A DNA stretch of 64,000 nt from Moringa oleifera (Eukaryota > Streptophyta > Magnoliopsida > Brassicales > Moringaceae): positions 868,001 to 932,000 of the forward strand of contig JAJFZO010000605.1 of NCBI GenBank assembly GCA_021397835.1. Direction: 5' to 3'. Position 1 is the first letter of the stretch. Each line of letters begins with the position of its first letter. The translations under genes were made by a program, and so were the position numbers. The notes under the pieces were generated by a model, which saw only the letters and a program-made list of their open reading frames with translations, was not told the DNA's origin and ran no database searches. Positions 1-11,800 of this stretch are shown piece after piece.

Positions 1-184
1 CAACTCTCTCTCTCTCTTGCAGCTCTTAAATGCTCTCGTTCTCCTTTCTTTATTATTGCCGGTCTTCTTCTACTTCTTCTTCTCTCTCTTTCTTTCGATG
101 CAGAGAAATTTCTCACCACCCACATATCCTTCTACTCGCTCCCCTCTATAAGAGACTCTCTCTCTCTCTCTCTCTCTTTAAAAC
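1..184 (+). promoter_or_regulatory. Pyrimidine-rich leader/proximal promoter of the first gene
   Basis: The stretch is dominated by CT repeats, including an uninterrupted (CT)n run at about 155-177 that stops a few bases before the ATG at 185. A TATA-like CTATAAG lies at about 145-151. Such CT tracts are common in plant 5' leaders. The transcription start is not resolvable by eye, and the window edge may cut the promoter. Confidence 0.4.
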
Positions 185-1237
185 ATGGACAGCCCTAAGC
201 TAATACACCACCGGAATGGACCGAGTACTCTCTCTCCATGCAGGAGCGGGAGAAGGAGAAGCGGCTCAGCTGCTAACTCGCCGGAGTTCGAGTTCTGGAG
301 AGTGCGAAACCCGTCTCTGTCTCCTCCCAATCTTCTATCTGCCGACGAGCTCTTCCACGATGGCGTTTTGCTCCCTCTCGACCTACTCCCCAACAAATCT
401 TCTGAAGCACCTGACCCGGACCCGCAAAAAGGGGACCCGGAATCGCCTTCCTCAGACCCACCTGTGCCTGACCCAGAGCCGGAGCCTGGTCCGGGTCCCG
501 AGTTGATAAGCGAGTCCGTCACCTCCTTGTTGACAGCATCAAAACGATGGAAAGATATTTTCAAGAAGGGCGAAAAGAAGGCCCCAGCAAGGAGCCACGA
601 AGAGAAAGAGAAGGAAAAGAAGAGGGAGAAGAAGAGCCAAACAGGAGCCAGCTCCGCCGAATTGAACATCAACATTTGGCCGTTTTCACGAAGTAGATCC
701 GCCGGGACTAGCGGAGCCCGACCCAGAATGGCATTCGGAGCTCCAGCAACCCGGAAGGTTAGCAGCGCCCCATGTTCCCGGAGTAACTCCGCGGGTGAGT
801 CGAAGTCCAGGAAATGGCCCAGCAGTCCCGGCCGGGCGGGTGTCCATTTGGGTCGGAGCAGCCCGGTCTGGCAGGTTCGGCGTGCAGGCACGGGTGCGAA
901 GAACTCCGAGCCTACGGCTCGGAGCAGTGAAAAACCTGGCAGTAATAGAGAACATGAACAACCCTTTCAAACTCGCAAGAGCAAACCAGGGAGTGGTAAT
1001 AGCAATACCAGTTCTGGCGATGGTAAAACCAAGGGAGTGGCCGTGGCATTGAACGTTCCGACGTGCATAGGGTACAGCAGGAGTCGGCTGAGTTGCAGAA
1101 GCGATGAAAGCAGTAGTCCCATACCAGCGAGTGGCAATGGCAATGCCAGTAACATCAGTAGTGGCAATAGTAACGTCGGGAGTGGCAGTAGCAATCATTT
1201 CAGTTTCCGAAGTCTCTTCGCTAAGAAAGTTTACTGA
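185..1237 (+). CDS. Intronless plant-specific protein of unknown function (350 aa)
   Basis: Single open frame of 350 codons from the first ATG, directly after the CT-rich leader. Near residues 33-58 it has a conserved-looking block (EFEFWRVRNPSL, then SADELFHDGVLLPL) of the kind I know from uncharacterised plant proteins. The same SADELF...G.LLPL pattern also recalls DUF1645 and the BKI1/MAKR membrane-associated kinase regulators. A Pro/Asp/Glu-rich stretch follows (about 74-108), then the basic segment RWKDIFKKGEKK. The second half is basic and Ser/Arg-rich with no recognisable fold. The tail is a low-complexity Ser/Gly/Asn region (about 315-335) ending in a hydrophobic-basic patch, FSFRSLFAKKVY. 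No signal peptide or membrane segment is visible. A role as a membrane-peripheral or nuclear regulator would only be inference. The frame is well supported; the function is unknown. Confidence 0.8.
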   Translation: MDSPKLIHHRNGPSTLSPCRSGRRRSGSAANSPEFEFWRVRNPSLSPPNLLSADELFHDGVLLPLDLLPNKSSEAPDPDPQKGDPESPSSDPPVPDPEPEPGPGPELISESVTSLLTASKRWKDIFKKGEKKAPARSHEEKEKEKKREKKSQTGASSAELNINIWPFSRSRSAGTSGARPRMAFGAPATRKVSSAPCSRSNSAGESKSRKWPSSPGRAGVHLGRSSPVWQVRRAGTGAKNSEPTARSSEKPGSNREHEQPFQTRKSKPGSGNSNTSSGDGKTKGVAVALNVPTCIGYSRSRLSCRSDESSSPIPASGNGNASNISSGNSNVGSGSSNHFSFRSLFAKKVY

Positions 1238-2560
1238 TGGTATTAATAGTTAACCCTGCGATTAGGAGTGTTAATTAGTAGAAAAATGTTAGTAGTATAA
1301 GGTTTGATTAATTTTGCGTATTTTTGTGTAAAAAAAGAAATGTATTTATTGACTGAGGAAAGCAGAGAAATTTAGGCAACTTTTTTGAAAGGTTGTTGGC
1401 TTTTGGATGGCTCTCCTTTTCTTGTATAAAATTCAGTATGAGTCTCTTGGGTTTGTTGATCTGTACAGAGGAAAATTGTGGCTTGTGGCTTCCATTATTG
1501 TTCTCCTCGGTTTTCTTCTCTTCTCACTGCCATTAGCATGCCATGCCTGCATCATTGTTTCGAGCTTTTTGTTGCATTGTATTGCACGCTTCATAGGGAG
1601 AAGAAACATGGAAACTACCGTGTTTTGCATTTTTTTTATATTACCTGGAATTCCTTGCAATTTGTTTGAGGCATTGTGATGCTTGATCCATCAATGGAAA
1701 GTGACTACGACTGGGGAAATAATGGATGCCAAGTGGGATGACATGGAACCCAATACGTAGCAAGCCAAAGTAGAGGGGAGAGGGATTATAATACAAGCAG
1801 CTTTCTCATATTCAAGCTCCTTTAGAATTTTGAGTAGTGTTATTGGTTGGTTCTGTTCATCAATTTTCCTCAGGAATCTTCTTCTTCTTCTTCAGTTGAC
1901 TTGTTTTCATGGTAATTAAATTAAGTATTACAGGATTAACTGGTGAGGTGTCTCTCGATAATTATGAAATAAAGAGGATGACTTGCTCTGTGTTTGCATA
2001 TTAATAGATGCTGTCCAAAATAGACAGATTTTCTGTCAAAAATGGACCAGATTTGTACCTCCTGATACTTACCCATCTTTTCAGAAGCTTGGAGGATGTT
2101 ATCTGAAGTGTTACCATCACAGAAAGAACTCGAAGTGTCTTCATTTGTACGGAGTATCATACCAGGCATCACACCAGCTTGCAGCCATTGCTAAACCCAA
2201 ATACCAGCTGCACAGACTAGGCTTGCCTGCGCTTGAAAATGGAGAGTACCCATTCTGAAACCAAAGCAGGCAGCTTATCTTGTTGCCCAACTTTCGTAAG
2301 TTGTCTGTTTTTCTGCCTGTGCAGGCTTTGGAACAAGGAGCCATTTACTTGGAGGAAAATCTCTGTACAAGAAGGCTATTGCTTCAAGTTTTGGGTAAAT
2401 CTGCTTCTGACAAGTCTTGGATTGGGCTATTGAAATGTTAGTTAATTGGTTACTAATCTTTTCTTATTTTGAGCCTGTTGGGCTTCTGCAAGCAAGTCCC
2501 TCAAGTCACAGATGGCGGTTTTATAGGCTCATTAACTCTCATATCAATATTGAAAATAAG
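1238..2560. other. 3' flank of the first gene; no supported gene
   Basis: Mixed-composition DNA after the stop at 1235-1237. It probably contains the 3' UTR of the first gene. Several 60-90 codon open frames exist on both strands, but they overlap each other, begin at arbitrary positions and have no recognisable domain. I see no splice-supported gene. A noncoding transcript cannot be excluded. Confidence 0.5.
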
Positions 2561-3029
2561 ATTCATTTGAAATCATTTTAAAAAATAAAAAGATATTGTC
2601 AATAAATAAACAATAATGTTTCATGTTTTTTTTCTCATGTGACGCCTAATAAGCATATGTTTCATAAAATACCAGTTTTATGAAAGTACTATTTACACGA
2701 CTGACAAAAATATATATAAAATAGTAAAAATTGGAGAAATCTTAATTAAGATGTTTGATGGTTATACATGTAAAATCTCAAATGTGCTCCACATTCCAAA
2801 TCCTTGAAAAAATCACTTATTTTTAAGAAATTTTGATAAAAATGGATACATTTTTTTTGAGAAAAAAATAATTAAAAAACCTAATAATTTTAAAAAATAA
2901 ACTTATAAAAAGTTTATACTTGTTGATAGACGAAACCATAGTGGATGAAGCTATTGTAACAATGTTAATGTTATAACAAAATCATTATGTTTTGATATAA
3001 GAGATTAAGGCATATAAGAAAGTAAAGTT

Positions 3030-3600
3030 TCAACATATATTTTTTTATCGAGTAAAAGTCTCATAAAATTTTGATTTTTATCTTATAGTACCAATCAACT
3101 TTTATATTTAAAAAATAATAAATTAAATCTTAATCTATCGATTTAGTTTAAATTGAATATTGTCAAAAATTTTAAAATTTGAAATATTCAAATTAAAAAT
3201 ATTGTACAATGAATTTTAACTTTAAATTTTTCGCAAATGTAAATAAATATTCAAACTATCGTCATTAAAAATTTCATAAGTAGTACTGAAAATATATATT
3301 TTTAATATTTATAATATCAGAAACATTTTGAAATATCATAATTACTCAAAAACTTACGAAATTTTTGTTACAGTAACTTAAATATTTTTTTACATCTATG
3401 AAATATTTCAAGTCTAAATTAGTTTTATAAGATCTTCAAATTAAATACCCTTATTGTTTTATAATTATTTTTATTTTAGATCAATTTGATGGAGTAAGGT
3501 TTGATTTGTTATTTTTTAAATATAAAAGTTTACTCGGTAACATGAGATAAATATCAGGATTTTATGAAAATTTTACTTCTTTATTCAAAAATTTAAAATT
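3030..3600. mobile_element. Foldback / MITE-like element with long inverted arms
   Basis: The left arm (about 3040-3260) reads as the imperfect reverse complement of the right arm (about 3371-3592). Matching pairs: the CTTTTATATTTAAAAAATAA type block at 3099-3124 against its complement ending at 3528, and AATGTAAATAAATATTC at 3235 against the complement of 3371-3396. Both pairs give the same centre, about 3313-3316, so one palindrome of about 570 bp is involved and not chance AT pairing. No coding capacity. This fits a non-autonomous foldback/MITE element. Target-site duplications were not identified, and the exact ends are uncertain. Confidence 0.6.
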
Positions 3601-4348
3601 AAATTTAAAAATTATTAATAATTAATAAATTATATTAAAATTTTAATAATTAAATTATAGTTTTTCAAAAAAATAATAAATTATTTTAAAATTTAATTAT
3701 ATATTATTAATATTAAAAATAATTTTTGTATGCATATTGATATTATAAAAATCTTAAAAGTGTTATTAATTGATAAATTTTGTTGTAGAAGCTTATAAAA
3801 TTAAAATAATATTAGAATCTATTCGAATATTTTAAGAAAAACTTATCAATATATTATGATAATAGATTTTTTAAATCATAATATAATTTTGAATTATAAA
3901 ATTATCCAAATATATAATTTTAAAATTTTGTTTTTTTATACATATTTAAGTTAAAATATTAACATTGCTAAATTTAAATTTTAAAATAATGTAGATATAG
4001 GTGATCAATATTCTTTATATTATCAATAAATTAATAGTTTAAAATTTTAACAATCTATTATTAAAAATTCATAAGTATTATTTTGTATAATAAAAGTTTT
4101 ACCACAAATAAAATTATATTTTATCCAAAAAAATTTATTATACTAATAATATCTTTGTAGTAAAATTTAATCAATTATATATTTTCACAAATTAAATAAA
4201 ATCTAATTAATATAATTTAAAATAACTTGAAATTAAAGAAAAAATAAAAAATAAAAACAAATAAAAATATTTTAAAATTTATAAATAAAATCAATAAGAA
4301 AATTATTTGATATATTTTTCATAAACGAAAAAATTACAAAAAATCATT

Positions 4349-4382
4349 TTATTTGATCACTTTGTATGAAGTGATCAAATAA
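4349..4382. repeat. Perfect 14-bp inverted repeat with 6-nt loop
   Basis: TTATTTGATCACTT at 4349-4362 and its exact reverse complement at 4369-4382, separated by TGTATG. It lies just before the (TA)n tract in the AT-rich desert. It may be a remnant of a mobile-element terminus; no function can be assigned. Confidence 0.7.
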
Positions 4383-4409
4383 GAGATGCACTAATTATAA
4401 AAAAAATAG

Positions 4410-4412
<3 letters not shown>

Positions 4413-4445
<33 letters not shown>
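4413..4445. repeat. (TA)n microsatellite
   Basis: Uninterrupted TA dinucleotide run of about 16 units in AT-rich intergenic DNA. Confidence 0.95.
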
Positions 4446-4448
<3 letters not shown>

Positions 4449-5738
4449 AAATGAACTTAGTTTTTAATTTAAATTTTAATGAATAAATTAAATTAATTTT
4501 ATATTTAAATTTTTTATTTTGATTTAATTTAAATTTTAACTCAAATAAATATGAAAAATGAAAAATATTTTTTATTATTAAAATATTTTAAAATAATTCA
4601 AACGGTTTTTTTATTTCATTTTGAGTTCATTACTCAAATTTAAATAATTTTTAACTTATAAGTTATTTTCATGAGTTTTTTAAATTATATTAGTAATATT
4701 TTTTAAAAAATATTTTTAATATTTAAAAAATTTTAAAACTTTTCTAATGGTAATTTAAATATTTTTTTTATATTTATGTAAAATTTTAAATCGAAATTCA
4801 CTATATAACATCTCAATTTGCTTATTTTAATTTTTAATTTTTTGATAAAATTTAAATTAAACATAATTAAAAACTAGAAGTATAATTAATCAAATTCATA
4901 TTTTAAGATATAAAATAAAAATTGAATATAATTTAAATTTTTTATATACATTTATTCAAAAATTCAAAAAAACATATAGTGTCTTTTAGGTCAAGAAAGT
5001 ACATTAATTTTGGACTGAAAGGTTTTTTTCCTTTTGACCTGCATGTTAAACGTAACCTTATAAATTCAATCATAATTTTTTAGAAAAAATTAAAAAGAAA
5101 CTTGTAATATTTTTTAGATAGATTTTTAAAATAATTTAAAATTGAAAAATTTTCTTCTTTTCAAATGTTTGTTTATTAACGAATATCTCAATTTTAATTT
5201 GTTTACAAAAACATAAATTTTGGAAAATAAAATAATAAAAATATTTAACATCAATATTTAATATATATTTATAGAATTATAATAAAGTAAAATATCAAAA
5301 CTTTTAAATCTAAATAAAGTTAAATAAAAATAATAAATAATAAATAAATTAAAGTTCATGTATTTATATTATTGATATTTTATGATTAAATTTATCATTA
5401 AATTTAAATTATAAAATATTATCCATTCAAAATTTAATTACTTTAAATTAAATTTATCATTAAATTAAAAATTTTCAAATATTGTGATAAAAATAATAAA
5501 TTAACATAGAATTAAAAGTATTTTTTAGATAAATGCTACTAAATTTAAATTTTGAAATGATATAGATAAAAATTATCAATATTAACATATTACTAAATTA
5601 TAAATTATTGAGATTAATATTTTTAAAAAATTAAGATACGTTGTTTTAAATATATATAGATATATTAAATTATATTATATATACCTTATGTTAAAAATAA
5701 TGAATATATATACATATATCATGACCGAGTAAGCCCAG

Positions 5739-5754
5739 GGTGACCTGGGTCACC
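5739..5754. promoter_or_regulatory. GGTGACC-TG-GGTCACC dyad upstream of the AAA ATPase gene
   Basis: A perfect 7-bp inverted repeat with a 2-nt spacer, about 55 bp before the ATG at 5810, in the first GC-richer stretch after the AT desert. It could be a dimeric transcription-factor site or part of the 5' UTR. No specific factor is recognised. Confidence 0.35.
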
Positions 5755-5809
5755 GACTTCCTCTTATAAATCATTTGCTTCCCTTTCGTTCTCGCCTGGA
5801 AGCACTTCA

Positions 5810-8800
5810 ATGGCGGTTTTTGGGCGATTGGTGAGGACAGCTGAGGTATGGCGCACTGTCAGAACCGCCAAAGCTATGAGCCCATCACGTCCTCTGTTAC
5901 CTGACCTCCGTCGACGTCTCTATCACGGTATACTTCTCTCCCTCTTGGCTTTGATTTTCTACTACTAAATTCAATTTTGAGTGAGCAATGTCTAAGCAGT
6001 TATTTCTTTGTTTTCGTAATTTGATGGCAAAACTGACATTGCTTACTGGTTTTTTTCAAGATAACATTCATGGCTTTATTTTTGTATTAATTAGTTAGCT
6101 AGTATTAGTTCATCGTCCACAGCAATCTGGTTGTTAATATTTTTTGGTTTTCATTATTTATTTCTTTAGTGCTAGGGATTTTCATTTAGGGTGGACTAAT
6201 TTTTTTTTTCACCGCTTATGAAAAATATCATTAATTTTGAAGTAAAGATACACCTAATAGGTCTTATGTTTTTAAATATACTTCTTCATAAATTTAATTT
6301 TTTAATGAATGTTTCGCCTTATTAAAACTATCAATAATAGAATATATGTCAACAATATTTTTTTAAATATAAATAATCATACAATCTGCAGGAAGGTTAA
6401 TCGTCTATGTTATTGCTGTTAATCTTCTATCTTATTGCAGTGAAGAGAACTTTTGATAAGTTTAATAACTAAAAATGCTGTATGAAACTTAAACTGCTTT
6501 AAAAAGATGATACTACTTGTCATTATAGTTATTTTCACAAATTCTTTTTCCAATTTAAAGTTCTTTTACCAATCTCTTTTGTCATTTAGTATTCACCTGA
6601 GCTTCTGAGCGTCTTTAAATACTTCATTCTGTTATGACTCAAACTCATAGTTTCAGTTAGTATTATTATTACTGTTAGTGGATAAAAATTAAGTATTGTA
6701 GTATGAAATGAGCCACTGAATTTGAGAAACCTAAATCTATATATCTCACACATCTATATAGACACAAGGTATATACATTTGCTTAGTTTATGCGTTTATA
6801 TAAACATCTAGTAATTGTTACAAGTATAAATGGATAACTAGTAGCATAAAAGAGAAACAACAATTAAGCACAAAATATCGGCAAGGAAAAGCATGCAAGA
6901 TTCTAAGCATCTAGACGCAATCAATTAAACATAGATTTAAAGCAAGTCAAAATTGAAAAAGTAAATTATATTGAAAAATATTATAAATTGTTCAGTTTTA
7001 CTATTATGATCTCCTTACTTGATCAAATAAAAGATATAAACTCCTGACAAGAGATTACACTGCTTGAAAATTGAAGGAATGATAGAAGAGCATAAAAAGC
7101 TCATGAGAAAAGAATAAAGGGGGCTTTCTAGGTGTATGTTAAACACTTTTTTTTTTTTTTTCAATAAACACTACCCTGGGCTATGGCCCTCACATAGATC
7201 CGCCACTGAGTGCTAGCTTTAATGTTGTAGAGTGCATGTCATAGAAAATAAAGGCTAAGGAGAAAAAAGGACTAGCGTACATGTGATGCAGTTAACCTCT
7301 GATATAGGACATTTCAAGGTTCTGCTTTAAAGTGTATTAGTCACTGCAATTTTTAAAGATGGCTCTGTTTAAGATTATAAATTTACCCATGAATTTGTAT
7401 GGAACATGCTAAGTCTGTGTTCCCAATTTACCTTTCTAGTTTGGTTCTGGTTTATGCCACTTGATGAGGCTTGTGGCCAGTAAAATTGATTTTCTCATTT
7501 TAGTGTGCTTGTTGGCCTGCAAATATTGGCATTTTAAATCCTCATTTGGACCAGTAATCCACTTTAGTGATTAGGTGATCTGTAGACCTAGAGATTAAGA
7601 TACTAATCCATCTTTGATTTTCTGGGGGTGAATAAGTTTTGATTCTTCGCTATGATTTCACACACTGGGAAATTGAAGACCTTACCTGGGTTTTCCTGGT
7701 AATACAGTTGGTGTTATCTTAATTATATGATATTATTGGTGGCACATGCAGGGTGCACTCAGCAGCATATTTGCTCCACTGTTCCAGAAGTCCAGCTGCC
7801 AAGAATCATGCCTGATGTTCATGGATCTTATTCTATGTTTTCATTACTATTGGCTTCTTTATTAGGATTTGGAGCACTAAATTTAGCTTACGCAGATGCT
7901 GATGAGGTTTGTTGTAAATTGGTACTGCTGGATTATTTTTTATTTTTTATTTTTTACAAGCCTTAGGTGTGAGTCTGTCAATATGATGGTTTTCTATCTT
8001 CTCCTCTATCCTGCTCCTAAGGGTCTATGGTAATCCGACATTCTTCCTTTTTCTTGACTAAGTACGTGGTAGTTACACGATTATTGTAAAAGGACATGAG
8101 ACAGGCAAGGAATAAATAAGTACCTATAAGATGCGTTAGACCAAAAAGTAGTGTTGGATTGTGAGTCCTTCTTCTCTCAAACTGCATTTGAGTCGGTTTT
8201 ATTCGAGCTTAGTTTCTTGCAGGCTGCTGGTAAACCTCCTTTGCCACCAGAATCGCCGACAAGTTATGCAGAGTTGGAGGAAACCGCCAAGAAAGAACGA
8301 CAGCGGATTGAAGAGCTGCTCAGAAGCAAAGGAATGCTCCATGGTTCTTATCCACGTTTCACTGTTGCAGTCATGGGTCAAAAGGTTGTTGGTCATTTTT
8401 TTTTCTGTTCTTCTAACTCATTTGCCTTCAATGGCAGCTATGCAGCATATGTGGTCGAGCTTATTTGTTAATTTATGCTGAGGATTCTGAAGTTATATTT
8501 AATGGTTTACCTTGGAAAGCAGAAAATATGATAAATTAAAGAAAAGAAAAAGTTGATCATCTTCATTATATTGATAAAGAACACCATAATAGGCCCTTCA
8601 CTCTAGCTGAGTATAATTATGTAGTTGTGCTTCCTAGGTTACAATGTCGGAATCTGATTAGTGGGATTGGTTTTCTGGTCTTGTCCTGGAAAGTAATTTC
8701 ATGCTGTTAATTTCTCTATTGCACTTAATTTTTGAAAATGCACAAGTATTCTAATTGGGCTATATGATATTTTATAGGTCACTATCAAGTTCCAACTTTC

Positions 8801-11800
8801 TCCCTCGTGTGAAATTGCACAACTTATTGCAAGCCTTGTGTCACAACTTGGACTGAAGGCGGAAGAGCGTGGGGGTCGTACAGATATGTTACTGAGCACT
8901 TGGGACAGGTTAGGTTGTGTTTCCTGGTATTTGTTTTTTGCTTTATAATCATAAGATTTTATCTTCCTCTGATATGGAATTTATTGTAGTAATTAGCATC
9001 ATTTGTAAGTATTAAGTCACTGTTTCATATGCTGCTCCAGTTCAGTTTCTTGGCAACTTACACTTAATCGCCTGGACAAGCAGAAGGAAAATGGACAAAA
9101 AGAAGGGCAGTCAGGAAATACGAACGACAATGAAGACGATCTGTGCATCTTTATATTTCGCTCACTTATTAGCTTGGACAAAGCAGTTAGTCTTCATCTC
9201 TTTCAGTTTGTGGCATACTTGTTGTTCCAATAACCTGTTGTAGCTTCATCTGTATTTAGTAGAGTACGAGTTTTCTCATGCTTGTGATATATATGTGATT
9301 GCAGGAAATTGAGTTCATGAAAAAAGGAAGCTTGAGTGCCACTGAGCTTGATGCTGTGGTGTCTGCTTTACAATTAGCTGGTGGGAAGTTGGAACGAAGT
9401 AAGACCTTGGAAAGAAAACCAAGGGCAGGTACTGCACAGATTCCATCTGCAGAAAAATCTGTTTCTCAATTGCAGTCCATGGGAGTGAGAATCTACGGAC
9501 TTAATGAACCTCATGGGTATTCTTCATACAATGAGATATCGTGGGACAATATTGCTGGATATCATCAGCAAAAACGGTATGGAAAGCAGTATCCATTACA
9601 TCCATCATTCAGTCAAATTCAGATTCCTATCCAGCTTATTAGTTTTGTGATGCTAGCTTGTGATACAATTACCATGAATTAGGTTTGTCCTGGCCTGTGA
9701 GTGATAGAGACATCAAGTTATGTGAGAATAGAATTTCTAGTTACTCCATGTTGGATGTAATTGGTTTTATTGGCTAAAAGTAGTATTTTCAATACTTGAA
9801 AGTCAAATGTGGGATGTGTTTGGTTCCTATCTACACAGTTTTGTGTCAGCTACAAATTGTGCCAACTAAGCAAAAGATCTAGTTATACTATGACAGATGC
9901 TGAAATATTGAGATTCTGATGCATTTCATGTAATGTTTCTTTGGTCACAAGGTTCTATATGCCAAAATGTCTGTATACTGATTGACACTGGTACTGGTCA
10001 TTCTCTACATCCCTTCATTGAAAGGCTTCTTAATTATTTCTCATGCAAACATGGCATCTGGTAATTTCTAGTGTCTGAAACATATAGCTATGCTGTTTTG
10101 AGTACTCATTAGATTTTTTGATGCGCAACGAAAAGACTAGAGGAGTGGAAAGGGAAGATTGATTGAGAAAAAAGAGAAAGTATGAGGGAAACGGGGAAGA
10201 TAAGGGAGAGAAATAAAAGAATCTGGGAAGAGGAAGGGAAGAACAGGAAGAACAGAGCTTAGAAATTTAGAGAGAAGAGGACCACGAGTTCAAAATCTGT
10301 ATTTTACTATCCAAATGAAGCCTAATGGAGGAGCATATTTATGTAACACCAAACAAGCTCACTAAAGGAAATCAAATCCATAACTTTCTCTTTAAAGAGC
10401 CAGAAAATATTGAAGTCAAGCTTGCATTAAGCTTAACTATTGTAGTTTATCATTATAAAGTCTGAACTGAGTTGTTCTGATTTGTACTGGTAATCAAATT
10501 AGTTTGTTCACATATATTGTGACTGTAACTTAAATTACATGACCAACTTCTTCTATCATGTTTGTCTGTTTTTGTGGCTGTTCAAGTAACTATTTATGCA
10601 TTGTGCTCTGCATAAGTATGTTTATGTATTCCTCGTGTTAATCTTCATGCTCTAGAGAAATCGAAGATACAATATTGATGGCTCTTCGAAGTCCTGAAGT
10701 ATATGATGATATTGCTCGTGGGACTCGGCGGAAGTTTGAGTCAAATAGGCCTCGTGCTGTGCTCTTTGAAGGTCCACCAGGTTCACTTTCTAGACCATAA
10801 TATATTAGTAAATTGCATGACTGAAAATACATCTTTCAGTAATGGGCTTGTTCAAATAGTTCAAAAATATTGATTATTCCATGTTTTTTGTGTCATGTTG
10901 ATGGACATGTGCCATATATAGTGTTGGGACCCAAAAGATGAATTACTTATGGGGTAAAAAAACTCAATCCAAAACTTATGTTTCATCATGTGCCATTCAT
11001 GGTTGCTGTCAGTGATATGTAGTGAGATTAAATCAATTCTAGAGCTAAAGTAGACCACAGGCATAAATTTTCCACATTAACAGTCTTCTGCACTGGAGCA
11101 GTAGAGTAGATCTTATTGCATTTAAAATGATGGGGTGAAATCTGTGGTACCTCTCCTACTTGCATTACTGGGAGACGAGCCTTTCTTATTTTTAAAGCCA
11201 TATTATGCCTTGTTCTTTATGCACTATTAGATCTATAGAGTGCATGATTGGAAATTTAGCTACATCATAGACCTTTAGATGATTCCATCATAATATGTCC
11301 ATAACTTTGTATTGTTCACACAGCAAGCGCCAGCTTTTGAATTGCTCGACTTGCACAAGTTTACTTATATGCATATTGAATTATAGGTACAGGGAAGACA
11401 TCCTGTGCTCGTGTTATTGCTAATCAAGCGGTGAGTCACTGAGTCCTTCATTGACCATTGTGATGAGTTGTTTCTTTTGTCCTCCCATGGATGATTTTTT
11501 TTTTTTTTTGTGTCTGCCTTGGCAGGGCGTTCCTTTGCTATATGTGCCACTGGAGGCTGTCATGTCGAAATATTATGGTGAAAGCGAACGCTTGCTGGGA
11601 ACAGTTTTTTCACTTGCAAATGAGCTCCATAATGGTGCTATCATATTTCTCGATGAGGTCACTTTATTTACCTGTTGGCCATAAGTGCTGTGGAAAGTGT
11701 CATCTTCTTTTTTCTATCATGTCCATATGTGTGGGTTCTATATTCTATGCTCAGTTTGAATTGTGTGGATTCTTTGTATTCTCTGACATCTTTGCTTACA

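Larger units (their letters stand above)
2561..5720. other. AT-rich intergenic DNA with degraded repeats
   Basis: About 3.1 kb dominated by A/T with homopolymer and TA runs and no long open frame on either strand. It contains the foldback element at about 3030-3600, a related AT-rich segment at about 4620-4830, a (TA)n microsatellite and a 14-bp hairpin at 4349-4382 (listed separately). No coding exon could be supported. Confidence 0.7.

Noticed and set aside
178..1198. Long antisense open frames opposite the first gene (for example 178-891 and 686-1198 on the minus strand)
   Set aside because: They mirror the GC-rich, biased codons of the plus-strand gene and have no domain or splice support.
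1407..2433. Several 60-90 codon frames on both strands
   Set aside because: They overlap each other, lack conserved motifs and lie in probable 3' UTR or intergenic DNA.
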